A DNA stretch of 64,000 bases, taken from contig JACTVC010000002.1 of the NCBI GenBank assembly GCA_018417955.1, positions 744,001 through 808,000 of the forward strand, written 5' to 3'. Under the pieces are notes generated by a model, which worked only from the letters and a program-made list of their open reading frames with translations, made no database searches and was not told where the DNA came from. This document shows, in pieces, positions 9,822 through 22,293 of the stretch (positions within the stretch are counted from its first letter, which is position 1; every line of letters starts with the position of its first letter). This DNA is from Laccaria trichodermophora. Taxonomy: Eukaryota > Basidiomycota > Agaricomycetes > Agaricales > Hydnangiaceae. A program made the translations under genes and the position numbers.

Positions 9822-12800
9822 ATGATCAGCAGCTTCGATTTACGAATAGAGGTCGAGGCTCTCCAGGAGCTCGATAGCTACGACATACCACACGATTATG
9901 ATCTCACAACTGAGGATCCGGAGCGCCTTCTTGAAGGTGCCAATCTCATTTCTAATCCCACTCAAAAATCTGACGATTTGGTAGCTGCCGTGGAGGCTGT
10001 CGCCGACTCCAGCAGCGCAATTACGGACGAACAGGTTTTTGATATTTATAGGTGTCTACTCAAACACGCAGACGCGGTATCTGGGTCCGTTATGAGCAAG
10101 CTTCTCGACTCCATTTCGTCTGGCCTCCTGGCGGAATTAGAGGCTACTATGCGTGATGTGGAGTTGGGAGATCAGCAATCGTACATGGCGCATAAAACGC
10201 CGTTGGAGTTGTATGCGTTTTTGCTGCAATGGTTCGTTACGGCGGCTGAGAAGGTCAAAGCCACTGAGGATGATGCGCCACCGCCGGCAGCTGCTACAAA
10301 GGGTAGGAGGGGGAGGGGAGGCAAAGCTGGAACTGGGAGAGGAGCGGGTCGTGGAGCTGCGAGCAAGAAGAATGAGTCGTGGACTTGGCAGGACCAGATT
10401 CCTGCGACACTTGGGCTCATTGTCAAGGTTCTTCGTCTTCAGACGCAACGTATTTGGACAACGACCGCTGAAAGGGAAGACTTTATCAAGTGCGTTGCTA
10501 TTTTCTGTTCTCCTCTTTATCTTCTAAGATAGCTGTAGAACCATCACAAGACCCGCATATCACGTCGCTGAAAACGAACAATACATGAAAAAGTCAGATA
10601 TCAAGCTCTGGGTCTACAAAGTCATCTGTCTCTCCGTGAAACACCATGGTCAATCTTTTGCTGTTCACATCAACATCATCCAATTTCTTACATTCTTTGA
10701 GCACCTCTCCGAGCCCATGGCAGAGTGCCTCACTGTGCTCGCTGGGGAGTACGACCATGCTCAAGTCGGGGACGAAATCCTCCGCGATATTGCGGGCAAG
10801 ACGTTCAATGCGCAAGATAGCAAAGGCCCTCGTGCATTCGCGAGGTTCCTCGTCAAATTTGCAGAGCTCGCTCCACGCGCAATACTCAAACAGCTCAGTC
10901 TCCTTCTGAACCAGCTGGATTCCGAGGTTCGTCTTGCTCTTTGCTTATGTTCATCACCACCTAACGAGTACCTATCCATCTCACACACCAGTCATACCCA
11001 ATGCGCCAAGCCCTAGTCGAAGTCATCGGCTCCATCATCACCGAGCTCTCAAACACAAGCGCAGACAACGACAACTCCAAAACGGCCCAAAAGCAAATAA
11101 GCGGGCTCTTCGACCTGCTCCTCGAACGCACGCTCGACATCTCCTCATACGTGCGCACGAAGCTCCTCCAAGTTCTCGCAAAGATGTGCGATTTGAAGCC
11201 CAAGTTTCCTAAACAGCGCTTGGCGATTACCGGCGCTGCCATTGCTGCGCTGGCGGATAAGGGTGCGACGGTGAGGAAGACGGCTGCGGCGCTTTTGGTG
11301 AAGTTGTTGGAGACGCACCCGTATCGCACGCATGGGGGTATGTTGCAGCTTGATGTGTGGCAGGCGGAGTATCAGGATGTTTGTAAGGAATTGGAGAAGA
11401 TTGAGGGGAAAATTGGGAATGCGGTTGAGAAGCCGGAGGGTGAGGAAGATGAGGACGATGAGGATGAAGAGGAGGACGAAGAAGAGGAGGGTGAAGGTGA
11501 GGAGGGTGAATCTAGAAGGAAGAAGAAGAAATCGAAAAAGTAATTTTTATGCTCTTCGTGTGGATCAAGCTGACGGCTCTGTTTTGCTAGGTCAAAGGTC
11601 AAGAAGGAAGACTCAATGGATGTAGATACCGAACCAGAGGACAATGAAGATGAAGAGAGCGACGAAGAAGACGAGGACGAAGACGACGCAAAAATGGCCG
11701 TGGACGAAGACGACGAAAATGCCACGCCCAAGAAAAAGCCCAAGAAGAAAAAGAAGCACGCAAAGCTCAAACCTCGCAAGTCTCAATTGAACGTGGCTGC
11801 CGTTACCGAGGAGCAAGCTGTCCTGGCTGGGTTGGAGGGTCAAGAACTCCAGCTAATGAAGTTGCGCAAGAAATATTTCGTCGAGGGATTGGCGTTTATT
11901 CGTCAGATTGAGAGCGCGATGGAGCCTATGGGGTTGCTTTTAGGATCGAAGAATAAGCTGGAGGTTGCTGAGGCTATTGAGTTCTTCAAGGTTGCGCATG
12001 ATTATGAGTTTGAGAGTGCTAAGGTTGGTCTCGGTTTTTTCTGGAGGTGAAGTGATTTGGAGCTGACATTCGTTTGTAGGTTGGGATTAGGAAGATGTTG
12101 CATTTGATATGGGTGAAGGATAACAACAATTCTGGACCTGCTGAGGAGGCGAAGGAGGGTAAAGGTGTTCGGCAGAAGCTGCTTGACTGTTATCGCGGTT
12201 TATACTTTGAAGCTATCGAGGGTCTGCAGCCTAAAGAGCAAGTCAGCCGAATTGCGAAGAATTTGGTCGAGTGCGTCATCCCCCCTCTTTTCTGATGAAA
12301 ATTCTTGAGGCTTACTCATTCCATTAGGCGAACATACGAGACCACTTTGGCTGAACTGACAAGTCTGGAGGAGATGATGCGTATTATGAGCGAAGAAGAG
12401 CAGATTCATCAAGATGTCATTTCCAAGCTTTGGCAGATTTATAGTATGTCCGCCTTGCATTGTGGCTCCTCTTTATTCTTACATTCCGTCATACAGGTTC
12501 TAAGCAAAACATTCCTAGTCAGCAGCGCCGCGGAGCCATCATCATCTTGGGCATGCTTGCCTTGGGAAGACGCAGTGTGCTGAGTGATCGTGTTGATACC
12601 CTGCTGAGAGTGGGTTTGGGACCGTTGGGCAAGGTGAAATGTCCTTTTGACCTCGTTCAATTATGAGCTAATGCGATTTTCAAGGCTGATCTTACCTTGG
12701 CTCGATATACCTGTGTAGCTTTGCAGAGGTTGAACGGAAGTGCCAAGAAGGTCAAAGGTATGTCTCGTGCAGAGTCAAGGGAATACATAGATTAGATTAA

Positions 12801-14821
12801 CACCATCACAGGTTCCCTCCTCGACAAAACCATGCGCATCGAAATGACCAATCCAATCTTCCGCAAACTCCAAGATGCCGTCAACCATCCTTGTCGATCT
12901 CGAGAATGGTTTGGGTTTGCCGAGCAAGTCATCAACACCGTATATGCGCTTGGCGAGCATCCAGACGTGTTCTGCAATGAGCTCATCAAGAAATTCACCA
13001 TCAAAGCTTTCACTCCTCGTGCTCCCAAACCTGCTGAGTCTAAGGCCAATAACGAGACGCCGGAGACAGACCCTGATGCTATGGCTGAAGACCATCCAGG
13101 AGACGTTACCCAAAACTCATTGGACACGGCCACGCAGGACTCGACTCACGGAAAGCAGCAGGACGATAAGGAGAAGGATGTCGGCGACGCGTTTGAGCTG
13201 AGCCAGCTTCTCTTCATCGTGGGCCATGTGGCTATTAAGCAGATTGTGTTCCTGGAGCTTGTTGAGCGGGAGTGGAAGCGCCAAAAAGACGAAAAGCAAG
13301 CTGGTAGGTTTCTTATTCGTCCGATATGATTTCGTCAAGTAACCATTCATGTTTCGTAGCCGAAAAGTTGGCAGCAAAGGCGAAAGGCACTGATAAAGCC
13401 TCCAAGGATGGCGAGGAGCTTGATCAAGTTGCTGGTAACGCAGAGGACGAGATTGGAGACCGCGTTGCAGGTGTTCGTGAAACGGAGATGCTCTACGGCA
13501 CTGACTCCCTTTTGGCGATGTACGGTCCCATGGTCGTCCATATTTGCGGTAGCCCTCACAAATTCAAGGTTCGTGCTCTGTCCTAGAATGCATTTCTGGG
13601 TATATCTCAATCTTGTTTGCAGAGTCCGACACTGCGAGCAGCTGCAACGCTATCATTCAGCAAGTTCCTCTGCGTCAGCTCGCAATTCTGCGACCAGCAC
13701 CACCGGCTACTATTCAAGATCCTCGAAACGTCCAAAGACGCCAACATCCGGAGTAATATCGTCATCGCGTTGGGTGACGTCGCCGTGTCTTTTAGCAACA
13801 TCATCGACGAGAACAGTAACGAGCTGTACAAGGGTCTTTCGGACGGCAGCATCATCGTCAAGAAGAATACACTTATGGTCTTGACGCATTTGATCTTGAA
13901 CGGGATGATCAAGGTCAAAGGTCAGCTTGGTGAGATGGCCAAGTGTGTCGAAGATGAAGATGCACGTATTGCGGATTTGGCCAAGCTGTTCTTTAGCGAG
14001 CTGTCTACGAAGGAGAACGCGATCTACAATAACCTCCCTGATGGTAGGTCCTTTTTCATTTGACCCTTACTACGGAATACTGATTTTGTTTGAAAAGTAA
14101 TCAGCCATTTGTCCAGTGGCGATCATGCCGTCGATGAAAAGACTTTCAGAAGTACACTCCAATATATCTTCACTTTTATCGAAAAGGTTCGTCTCTTTGG
14201 CTATCTTCGTACCAGCTGCCTCATCACGTATCTCAGGAAAAACAAGCAGAGAACATCGTCGAGAAGCTCTGCCAGCGTTTCAGGCTCAGCGAAGATCCCC
14301 GTCAATGGCGGGACATCGCTTTCTGTCTTTCCCTCCTCCCATTCAAATCGGAGCGATCAGTCAAGAAGCTGATCGAGGGCTTCCAGTTCTACCGGGATAA
14401 ACTACACGAACCTCAGGTGTACGAAAAGTTTACAGAGATTCTGGCAAAGGTACGGTCTTTCAAGCAGTTTTCAGGGCTCTGATGCTTACTTCTTTTCCTA
14501 CAGGCACGTTCTAATAAATCCAAGGACAAGCCGGATAACGAGCTCAATGAGTTCGAGCATGTACGTTCTATGTTCCGATAAAACGTAATTCGTAAAACCG
14601 CTAACGAACGATGATCAACTAGCTGCTAGAGGAACACAAGAATCAAGGAGAGGAAGACCAAGCGCTCGAAAAGCGTGTAGAGAAGAAGGCTGCGAAGAAA
14701 CGGGCCTCGAAACGAAGTACGCCATAGCCCTTTCATTGTTTTGCCGGTGCCCATGAACTGACCAGTAACCCTAATAGCTACCCGGAAGAAACCTGTTCAA
14801 GCCGAGGAAGAGTCGGAGTGA
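9822..14821 (+). CDS. Condensin complex non-SMC subunit 1 (Cnd1/Ycs4/NCAPD2)
   Basis: HEAT-repeat regulatory subunit of the condensin complex, which compacts chromosomes in mitosis. Start at ATG 9822 (MISSFDLRIEVEALQ), stop TGA 14819-14821, with about 15 short introns and roughly 1,350-1,400 residues, a normal size. N-terminal domain; then HEAT-like stretches (QALVEVIGSIITELS, LLQVLAKMCDLKPKFPKQR); a long acidic/lysine-rich insert (about 11440-11780); and the highly conserved C-terminal HEAT block with SPTLRAAATLSFSKFLCVSS, ANIRSNIVIALGDVAVSF and VKKNTLMVLTHLILNGMIKVKGQ. A basic tail (KRVEKKAAKKRASKR) follows. No lesion seen. A MITE ends 24 bases before the ATG, so the present upstream DNA is element plus what was probably another gene's promoter. 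A 5'-truncated second copy lies at 41263-44115. Confidence 0.93.
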
Positions 14822-15637
14822 TTCCAATTTTCGATTTTTGTATAATTTATTACCATGAACCACTGGGATCTTTTCTTGTACCACATACTGTATCGTAGTA
14901 AAACCACTTGTTTAATGGCATATGTAGATCTATTCGCAAAATCCGGGGCTGGATTGCTCAACTTGAAGCCAACCATGTTGAATGTCGAGTTTGGAATGGG
15001 GAGAAGCATGTAAGTGCAGTTGTATCGTAGAAGACGAATGAATGAAATGAGTGTCGTGGCTTTATAAAGAATCATAGTTCGCTATAGAGATAAGCTATGA
15101 GAAAAAGGACAGTGAGGGCGGGCGACGAGAACGTCAATAGCTCTACGATCGAGGAGAGAAAGTCCAGAGAGTCATATATAGATACAAAAAAGATACGCGT
15201 TCGAAAGGAAAAGAAAAAGAAAAAGGTATACTGAGTGAGAGAGATCGATCAAATGAGCGTGGGTGGGTGGAGAGATAGTTAAATTGAGTGATAATGATGA
15301 TGGAAATTATGAGCCGGGTATTGCTTATGCTAGCGTGATTTGATTGATTGAGTGAGTGAGTGGGTGAGGTCTGGGTGTGGGATGTGTCGTTTGATACAGT
15401 ATATGGATGTGGATGATGGATGAGAGGATGCAGGGGTCTCTTTTCTTGAGGTGGGTCTTCTTCCAACTTCCAGCAATGGTGTGGTTTGGAGGTAGGGATG
15501 CGTGGGTGGGTGGAGAAGGACGGGAGGGACCGCGGTAGCGGATGCTGGGAGCTTGCCGTATGTACAAACGGCGTAGGGAGGCGGGCGGGTGACGGATGAG
15601 GAGGGCGGAGCGCACAAGACGGGAACCCAACATAAGT
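14822..15637. other. Convergent intergenic region between condensin and PIP5K copy
   Basis: No gene. It is homologous, with indels, to 44116-45045 in the second block. Low-complexity GA/GT stretches around 15180-15400. Confidence 0.6.
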
Positions 15638-18122
15638 CTATTCAGCCTCAAACCTCGCACCCCCCTCACCGCCCCTCATAATAGCCTTCATAAAATCAAA
15701 GAACCGTTCCGCATATTCCCCAGGCGGCACCGGGCTAATCTTATGCTAAAAAAACCAACGCAAAATCATCAGCATTTCTTCTTTTCCAAACTAGAAGGGG
15801 GGAGGAAATCTTCTCTTCCCTCCTCCCCCTCAAAAAAAGGGAAAAAAGAACTCACCCGATCAGCTTTCAACCCCTTCCACAAATGCTCAGCCCTCTTCAC
15901 AAGCGAATAAGGCGTCAAAATATCAATAACCCCCAAATAATAAATCACATCCAACCCTTCATTCCCTTCATCCGTCGCCCTCAACCCTCCTTCGTCTTGA
16001 TAAAAGATCAACTGTAGTCGATCCCCAATATCTTCTTCGGGGAGTCGAATGGTATGTTTGCCTAGGCGCTTTGGGTCGGACGAACGCATGGCCCGACGCA
16101 TAGCGATGGCTTCGGGGGATTTGTGGCCTCCTGACATGGTTTTTGAGCGGCCTAGGGAGTTGGGTAGGTCCGGCTACGCAATGGGGGGTGAGCACAGTAA
16201 CTTAAAAAATAATGAATGGAGGAAAAAAACCCACCGAAAAAACCTTCAACGTATTCCTCCTAACATTACCCCTATTCCCCCTCTGCATATTATGTATCCC
16301 CACCAAAAGACTATAATCCATAACATTAACCCCCCTCAAAAACTCTGCGTCCCGCCTCAACTGTTCCGTCAACAACGCCCTCTTCTCAGGCCCCAAATCC
16401 AACGCCTTCCCCCTCTTTATCCAATTCAAATCTTTCAGCACCGCTCGTGGGTTCCTTGCAGCTTTGTCTTCGGGGTACTCCCTACCCACCGTACTCCCCT
16501 TTAGATCATACGTCTCGTGGATATCTTTATGTGGCGGGAAAAGGTTGTTCATGATGACGAAATGGATCTTTTTGCCACGGGGGAGTTTGACGCGGTGTAA
16601 GCCGTAAAACCGACTCAAGAGCGTATGCGGGTTTTCTTTGACGTGGTCGAAATATTGGGGTAAAATGGATAAGAGGAATTTATGTTCAGAGTGTCGGATG
16701 GTTTTGATTATGAATCGATAGTCTCACGAGAAATAGAAGAACGAGCCTGATTTTCCGGGAGATCCGAGTTCGGAAAGGATGTATTTTGCGGTGAGGGAGA
16801 GGAGGTAGTCTGCTGGGTCTAAATGGAATATGTCTTCCCTTAGTGTGCGAAATACCCAAGGCGCGTAATCCTTAAACTTGAAATCGTATTTCGCAGAAGG
16901 GGTCAACTCGTTTCCGACGATGTCGAATGAGAACTTGTGCCGCGCGGTAAAGTCTTCTATCGTCAGTGGTCGTTTTATTTTAGCTTGACATCGAGAAACC
17001 TGCACGACTTCATTCAGCGTGTATCATCAATAAGAAAGAAAGAAAGAAACCCACCCCAATACGTATACCCGTCAACATATTATACATCAACACATAATTG
17101 ACATGATCCTCCCCAATAAGGTTACCCACAAGCGGCATATCCTGCTCCGACTTTTCCCTCGTCTCAGCACGCGTAAGCGCCGCCTCTGCCTCCTGCTGCA
17201 ACTGCTGCTTTGCCCTCTTCTCCATCCTCTCCCTCCTAATCTGCTCCGCAGCAATCTCAATATCAGACGCCAGCTCAATCCCCACTTCACCTATATGCGA
17301 CGCATCCTCGGGCGAATGCGACGACGACCCATATTGTCGGGTATGTGTCTGATGGTGGCCGCGCTTGAAGCTTGCAGCGATGGGACTTGAGCCAGTTGTG
17401 TTTCGACGGGTTGGACGCATGGGGATGATGGCGACTGGAGGCTGGAGGTATGGATCGTATGCTGCTGATTTTGATGATGATGATTCGCCGGCGGTGGCGG
17501 TGGGGGGTGAGGCGTAACGGAGGGTTGGTAGTGAGCCTTTAGTGTCGGTTGAGGTCCTGTGGAGGGTATTGTCGAATGTCGACGACCTGACTGTTAGTCG
17601 GGAAGACGTGGATGATGCTTGACGTTCACGTTCTCGAGCATTAGTGGAAGACTCGCGAATGACGGAATCTGAATGTGACGCGGGTAGTAGACGACTGGAA
17701 GGAGGAGGCTCCAGTTCGTCTCTTTCAACGCTGGCGGGGGCGGACCAAAGTGGACTTCGTTGTCACCGCTTGGCTGCACCGTTTCCGTAGTCGTCACCGA
17801 CTTTATCACCGTCGTTCTGGTAAAATAACTATCTTGACCAGTAGGCCCAGTTTCTACCTCCACCTCGCTGGTCACCATAATAATCTGAGGTTGGTTGCTG
17901 TTGTTGTTGTCTTCATCTCGGTTGGTGATGGTGTGAGGAGACGACGCAGTGGACGTCGTAGACAGCGGAAGAGACTGGCGCGAGGCAGCGGCAGAGACGG
18001 GGGCGGTCTTGTAGGATGTTGCTGACGATGACAGCATGCTGCTGTGGGTTGAGAGGAGGCTCTGCCTGTAAGCAGGCACAACGATTGGTGAAGGCAAACG
18101 ACGGGTAGGCGAAACGGCAGTG
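15638..18122 (-). pseudogene. Phosphatidylinositol-4-phosphate 5-kinase, dead copy
   Basis: Direct comparison with the intact copy at 45046-47518 shows three inactivating changes. (1) The start codon is gone: relative to the other copy 80 bases are deleted between two CAGTG pentamers (a single CAGTG remains at 18118-18122), taking the ATG and a TATAAA-like sequence. (2) A 13-base deletion near 17735, in the Pro-rich region before the kinase domain, shifts the frame. (3) CGA to TGA at 16724-16726 turns the Arg of FYFSRDYRF in the kinase domain into a stop. The rest is still well conserved: EDHVNYVLMYNMLTGIRIG, TYDLKGSTVGRE, MDYSLLVGIH and the last exon ending at 15638. Exon similarity remains high, so inactivation is recent. 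Confidence 0.9.
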
Positions 18123-21100
18123 TTCGCTGCATGACATAACTTTAGCGTCTTGTGAAAGATGGAGAAGGGAGGAAGGCAGCAAATATTTAAATACACAATT
18201 GATTGACGTCACCCCGATTCTGCAGATCATTGTCCTCTTTCGGCTCATACTCCTCAATCGCTACTTGGCTCTTGCTTGGCTCCTTCGAACATCCCCAGAC
18301 CACGCAAGAAACACCACTCTCAAGTAGCAGACACTGTCCCCAGACTAGGGAAAGTGTGCACTCTCAAACCTCTCATCGATAGACGACATCTCTCCCAGAT
18401 GCATCACCATCAGCCGTTCGACCTCCCAGGTTCGATTAACTCCCCTAGTGCTGGGAAGGCAAGGGAACACCTCGGACGGGCTCGAGCTGCGTATACGCAT
18501 GGTGGTGGCAGGTGGCGGCAGGAGCTTCGCAACTGCGCAACCTTTTTGCTCTGCCTTCCATCTGCAAAACCCGACCCAGCTAGCCGATTGTAGCCACTTT
18601 GTATATGGATACGAGAGGAGACTCCGTTATCTTATATTCACAATCACTTTTCTCCAGCCGTAGTCGACAGCCCCAACACTAACCATCATCTCCATTGCAA
18701 TGACCTGGCTAACGTCTTTAACCATGCCCAGCTCGACGACGCCAATACGCTCTCAAGAAGCTTCATAAGCCATGGCCGTCCGCCTGGTTCATGTCGTTCA
18801 GAAATAAGTGACGCCAGCTCGCTGGGGAGGGGAGAACGGACATTTTGACTTGGGTGAGTTAGTGAATCTCCTCCTTTCTGCTTTTTCTCCAGGCTGCTCT
18901 GGCTTCCAAATCCTCTTGACGTTTTGCGCTCGGCTGATTGCCTTCGTTTCTTACTCAGGTTCTGACTTCACAACACTGGCAAACTCCAACTCTCCTGACT
19001 TCCGTGATCGCATCGTCCGTCGCGTCCACCATTTACACTCCTTCGTGCATCGGCCCACGAAGGGGATATTGCTATGGTGGATTTCACCCAGCTGAGCCGC
19101 CTCTACAGAGCTCGTGGATCCAGCATCACCTCTTCGCCAGCAGCCACGGCAAATCCCTCATAGAGCAATTTGGTGACTGCCGTCCGCCTGATCATAAGCG
19201 CAAGCTTGAGTCGCAGAGCTGTAGAGTGGGGATAACTCCTTCGGTAAGTTATCAGCCTTGCATTACTTATTCCTTCGTACTGTTCTCCCTTCCCCGGCTT
19301 CTGAATTCCTCGTCGCTTGTATCTATTTGGTCTTTTGCCTGGCTGACCGACCTCCTTCGTTACTTAGGTTCAGGTTCCACAACACTGGTGCAATCCCCAG
19401 CTAGTGATCGCATCATGACTCGACTCGCTAAGGAGGTACAACAAGTACCAAACCGTGGATTCGGTCTTCGCCAGTGGCCACAGGCAAACCTCACGTACAT
19501 CGATCGTCTGATAGGTTGCGCCCAGCGTGTGGTTGTTTAGTTACCCTCTTCCAATGAAGCCCAGAGCTCCTCGATAACCTTCTCGTCGACGACCCACTCC
19601 GTGCTTGGCGATGCCTCAAGTCGAGCAAAGGTTAGAATCAATGCCTGTCGATGTGGGCCTCGCCCTGGCCTCTGGCTACTATTTGAAACCTGCCTTTACG
19701 TGGCCAACTGTTTTCTTACTTCTTACGTTCCACGAGTCACCACGTACATACCACCGAACTACCCCAATTCCGTGTCATAGTACAAGCAAATATCTATCGT
19801 TGACATTGGACTTAGCATACATACTGAACAGATTCACTATCCGTTACCATTTCATCTCTAAATACGCCTTCATCTTTCCTCTGTTTCTAAGTTGTGTCCC
19901 TCGACCGTGGCAGACCTATCACCAGAGTTCTTGTTGGGTAAACAAGCAGCTGAGTAAAGCGACGATTCGTCTGTAATGACGCTCGTGTGTTCCAGCTCTG
20001 CAGCTCGTCCAGGTGCGATTGCAATTGGAGTTGGTCCTACAGATCCGTCGACCTCGCATTTGTCAGTCAGCTCTGTCTCGCCATTCCGCGCCTCTACAAG
20101 CCTACACCTTGTGCGAAGGAGGTCTTCGCGTAGTAATGAAGCGTTTCCTCCGTTCAACTCCCCATTGCCATAGTAAGCATGTGTTGAATCCGTCCCTCAC
20201 TCTCGGCCTACGACTTGGCTGCAGCTCCCTCTGCGGCTTTCAGTTCAATTTCTTCGTCAACTTCGTTCTCCCTCCATGTCCGTGTAGCCGTATTTTCGCG
20301 CATACATTTATATCCAGCTCCCTCCTTTCTATCCACGTCTGCCCTAACCAACCCCCCTCCATTACAGGCTCAGGGAAAATCGACACGCCTCTCCCTTTTA
20401 ATGGGCGACCGCCTGCAATCGTATAGCCCTCCCTATCTCCTTTATCTCCTGCCACGTCATCGTCTCCCTCTTCTCCAATAATACAACCCACAAAAACGTA
20501 CACCAACAGCTCACGTACGCCCGCTAATGCGTCGTCATCCGGGCATGATGGTTTAAAAGGCATTCGTTACAGGCTTTGGAGGGGGTTTTGTTCCATTTCG
20601 CGGGAGTGAGAGGGTGGGTCAGATTCGTGTGGGGGAGTATGAGCTCGGATTCGAGGTTGAGATTGCGAACGAACCGACTGAGGCGGAGAGGGGGAAGAAG
20701 AAGAGGAGGAGGGAAGCAGAAAAGTGGAAAATTGCTCGGTGCTGGGAGGTCCTCTTCTCCCTTGGTCCACGAGCCTGCCATGGTCCACGCCAAGAACTCT
20801 GGAGACAGAAAAAGAATTCGCAACACGTCGAGTTACAGCCCTTTGACTGAGGGCGGTGGTCTTAGAGGGACAGGCAGCAATTGTGATTACCCACTGGGGC
20901 GACGAGGTTCCTTGGGTGGGTGAGAAGGTGGGGCGTTTTAGGATTTGGGAGGGGGGTGGTGGTGTTGTTGGATGTCCATCACATTGTCTCCAATATCTCA
21001 CCTATACCCCTCCACTGACTCCGGCCTCGCGCACTTGAGGTTCCTCCATGGTAGGCTTCTATCGTTCTGCCTGCGACAGCACTATCCCACCATACCACCT

Positions 21101-21950
21101 CTGCACACTCCTCTCCCCCTCAATCGCGTTCCCGAAACCCATAGAGGCGCCCCCATCCATTCAGGACGCCGTGTCGTATCGTATCGAACTCGACCAGCCG
21201 TTGCCTCTCTCCTCCTTTCTCCTTTCAATGGCGCCAATTCGCCCTTCCTCTGCAAGACCTCTGAGCCAGTCCAGCATGTATGGAATCAATGCGATCCTCT
21301 GCACCGCTCGGTACACCTCAAGCTCCTCCTTCTTTTCCGGGCGCCGATGCGAACAAAGAAACCGAATCTTCCACACCACAAGGAAGGTGGGGGGCGAGTC
21401 ACCGTGACCCTGATTTCAGGAGAGACAAGATCAAAGAGAAATTGGGTGAGCGATTGGGGTACTGTGAACGTTCAGCGCTCAACGCTCAATAGTCACCCTC
21501 CTTCCTCCACACTGAGGAAGACTCGTTTGTCCACGATATCCGCTCGTGGACATTGGACAACGACGAGAACCTCGCTTTTGAGAGCCCCGGTCCGTCGCTT
21601 TTACAACGCGCTGAAACGAGGAGGCTATGCACATGTGGCACCTAGATGGCCTTCCCAATCATCGACGTAATTCAGGAAGACGGCTAAAGGGACAACAAGG
21701 CAGTGGAGTTCTGCAGCGAGAATAGGTAGCGGGGAAGTCGAGATGGGGGAGTAGGGCAACACGCCGCTGCTGAAAATGGTTGGGACGTTGGGACACAAAG
21801 AATCGTGGAGGAGGGTTGGCTTTTCATTGGCGGTCGGTTTGGGCAGGAAAACGTGGGTGTGCGGTAGGATTTTTATAGAGCCAACTCTGTAAATTTAAAA
21901 AAATCGATCACTACCACCAGTTTAGAATAGAAAAGAATATGAACTCACTT
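18123..21950. other. Gene-poor stretch with degenerate repeats
   Basis: No protein gene can be supported over 3.8 kb. Two related segments (about 18850-19110 and 19240-19520) share the pattern CTTAGGTTC / CTCAGGTTC followed by a CACAACACTGG-type block, suggesting an old internal duplication. About 19745-19985 is a copy of a dispersed repeat also present at the right window edge. Open frames near 20500-21700 are low-complexity Ser/Pro-rich and not called. Confidence 0.5.
19745..19985 (+). repeat. Dispersed repeat, copy 1
   Basis: About 75 percent similar by eye to 63745-64000: both contain CCGYTACCRTTTCATCTC, then CTTCATCTTY, then GTGTCCCTCGACCGT, then TAAACAAGCA. No coding sense. It may be part of a larger degenerate element. 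Confidence 0.6.
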
Positions 21951-21959
21951 GACGTTCTA

Positions 21960-22050
21960 ACCAACTTAACGGCCAAGACGAGGACTCGACGGAGCAGATA
22001 TATCGGCACTTGAACACGACCCGCTGAGCTACCGCGCAGTACCTCTGGCC
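21960..22050 (-). repeat. tRNA-like (SINE-like) Pol III promoter sequence
   Basis: On the minus strand TAGCTCAGCGGG (22031-22020) matches the A-box consensus at every position, and CCGTCGAGTCC (21992-21982) matches 8 of 11 B-box positions, about 50 bases apart as in a tRNA. No clear acceptor stem pairs the two sides. A degenerate tRNA or the head of a SINE is likely. It lies about 250 bases upstream of the NLR-like gene. Confidence 0.4.
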
Positions 22051-22293
22051 TTGAAAAAGGTTTACAGGTACGAACACAGGTATTCAAACGAAGGCGAACT
22101 CACTTACCTCGAAATAGGGTCACACTGGAAGAGCAAAAACGAAGAAGAGGAAAGCCCAACGTGCGTAAGGTACCTAAAAATAGACCAAAACACGTGTTCA
22201 CCTCGTGGCATGGTTGGTGGGTCTCTGGCGTCTTGGGCGCTCTTCTTTCCTTCCTTTCCTCATCCTGAACCTATCCACCTCCAGTATCTCAAC

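Noticed and set aside
11372..11779. Ser/Phe-rich minus-strand frame
   Set aside because: Mirror image of the acidic/lysine-rich codons (GAG/GAA/AAG) of condensin, not a gene.
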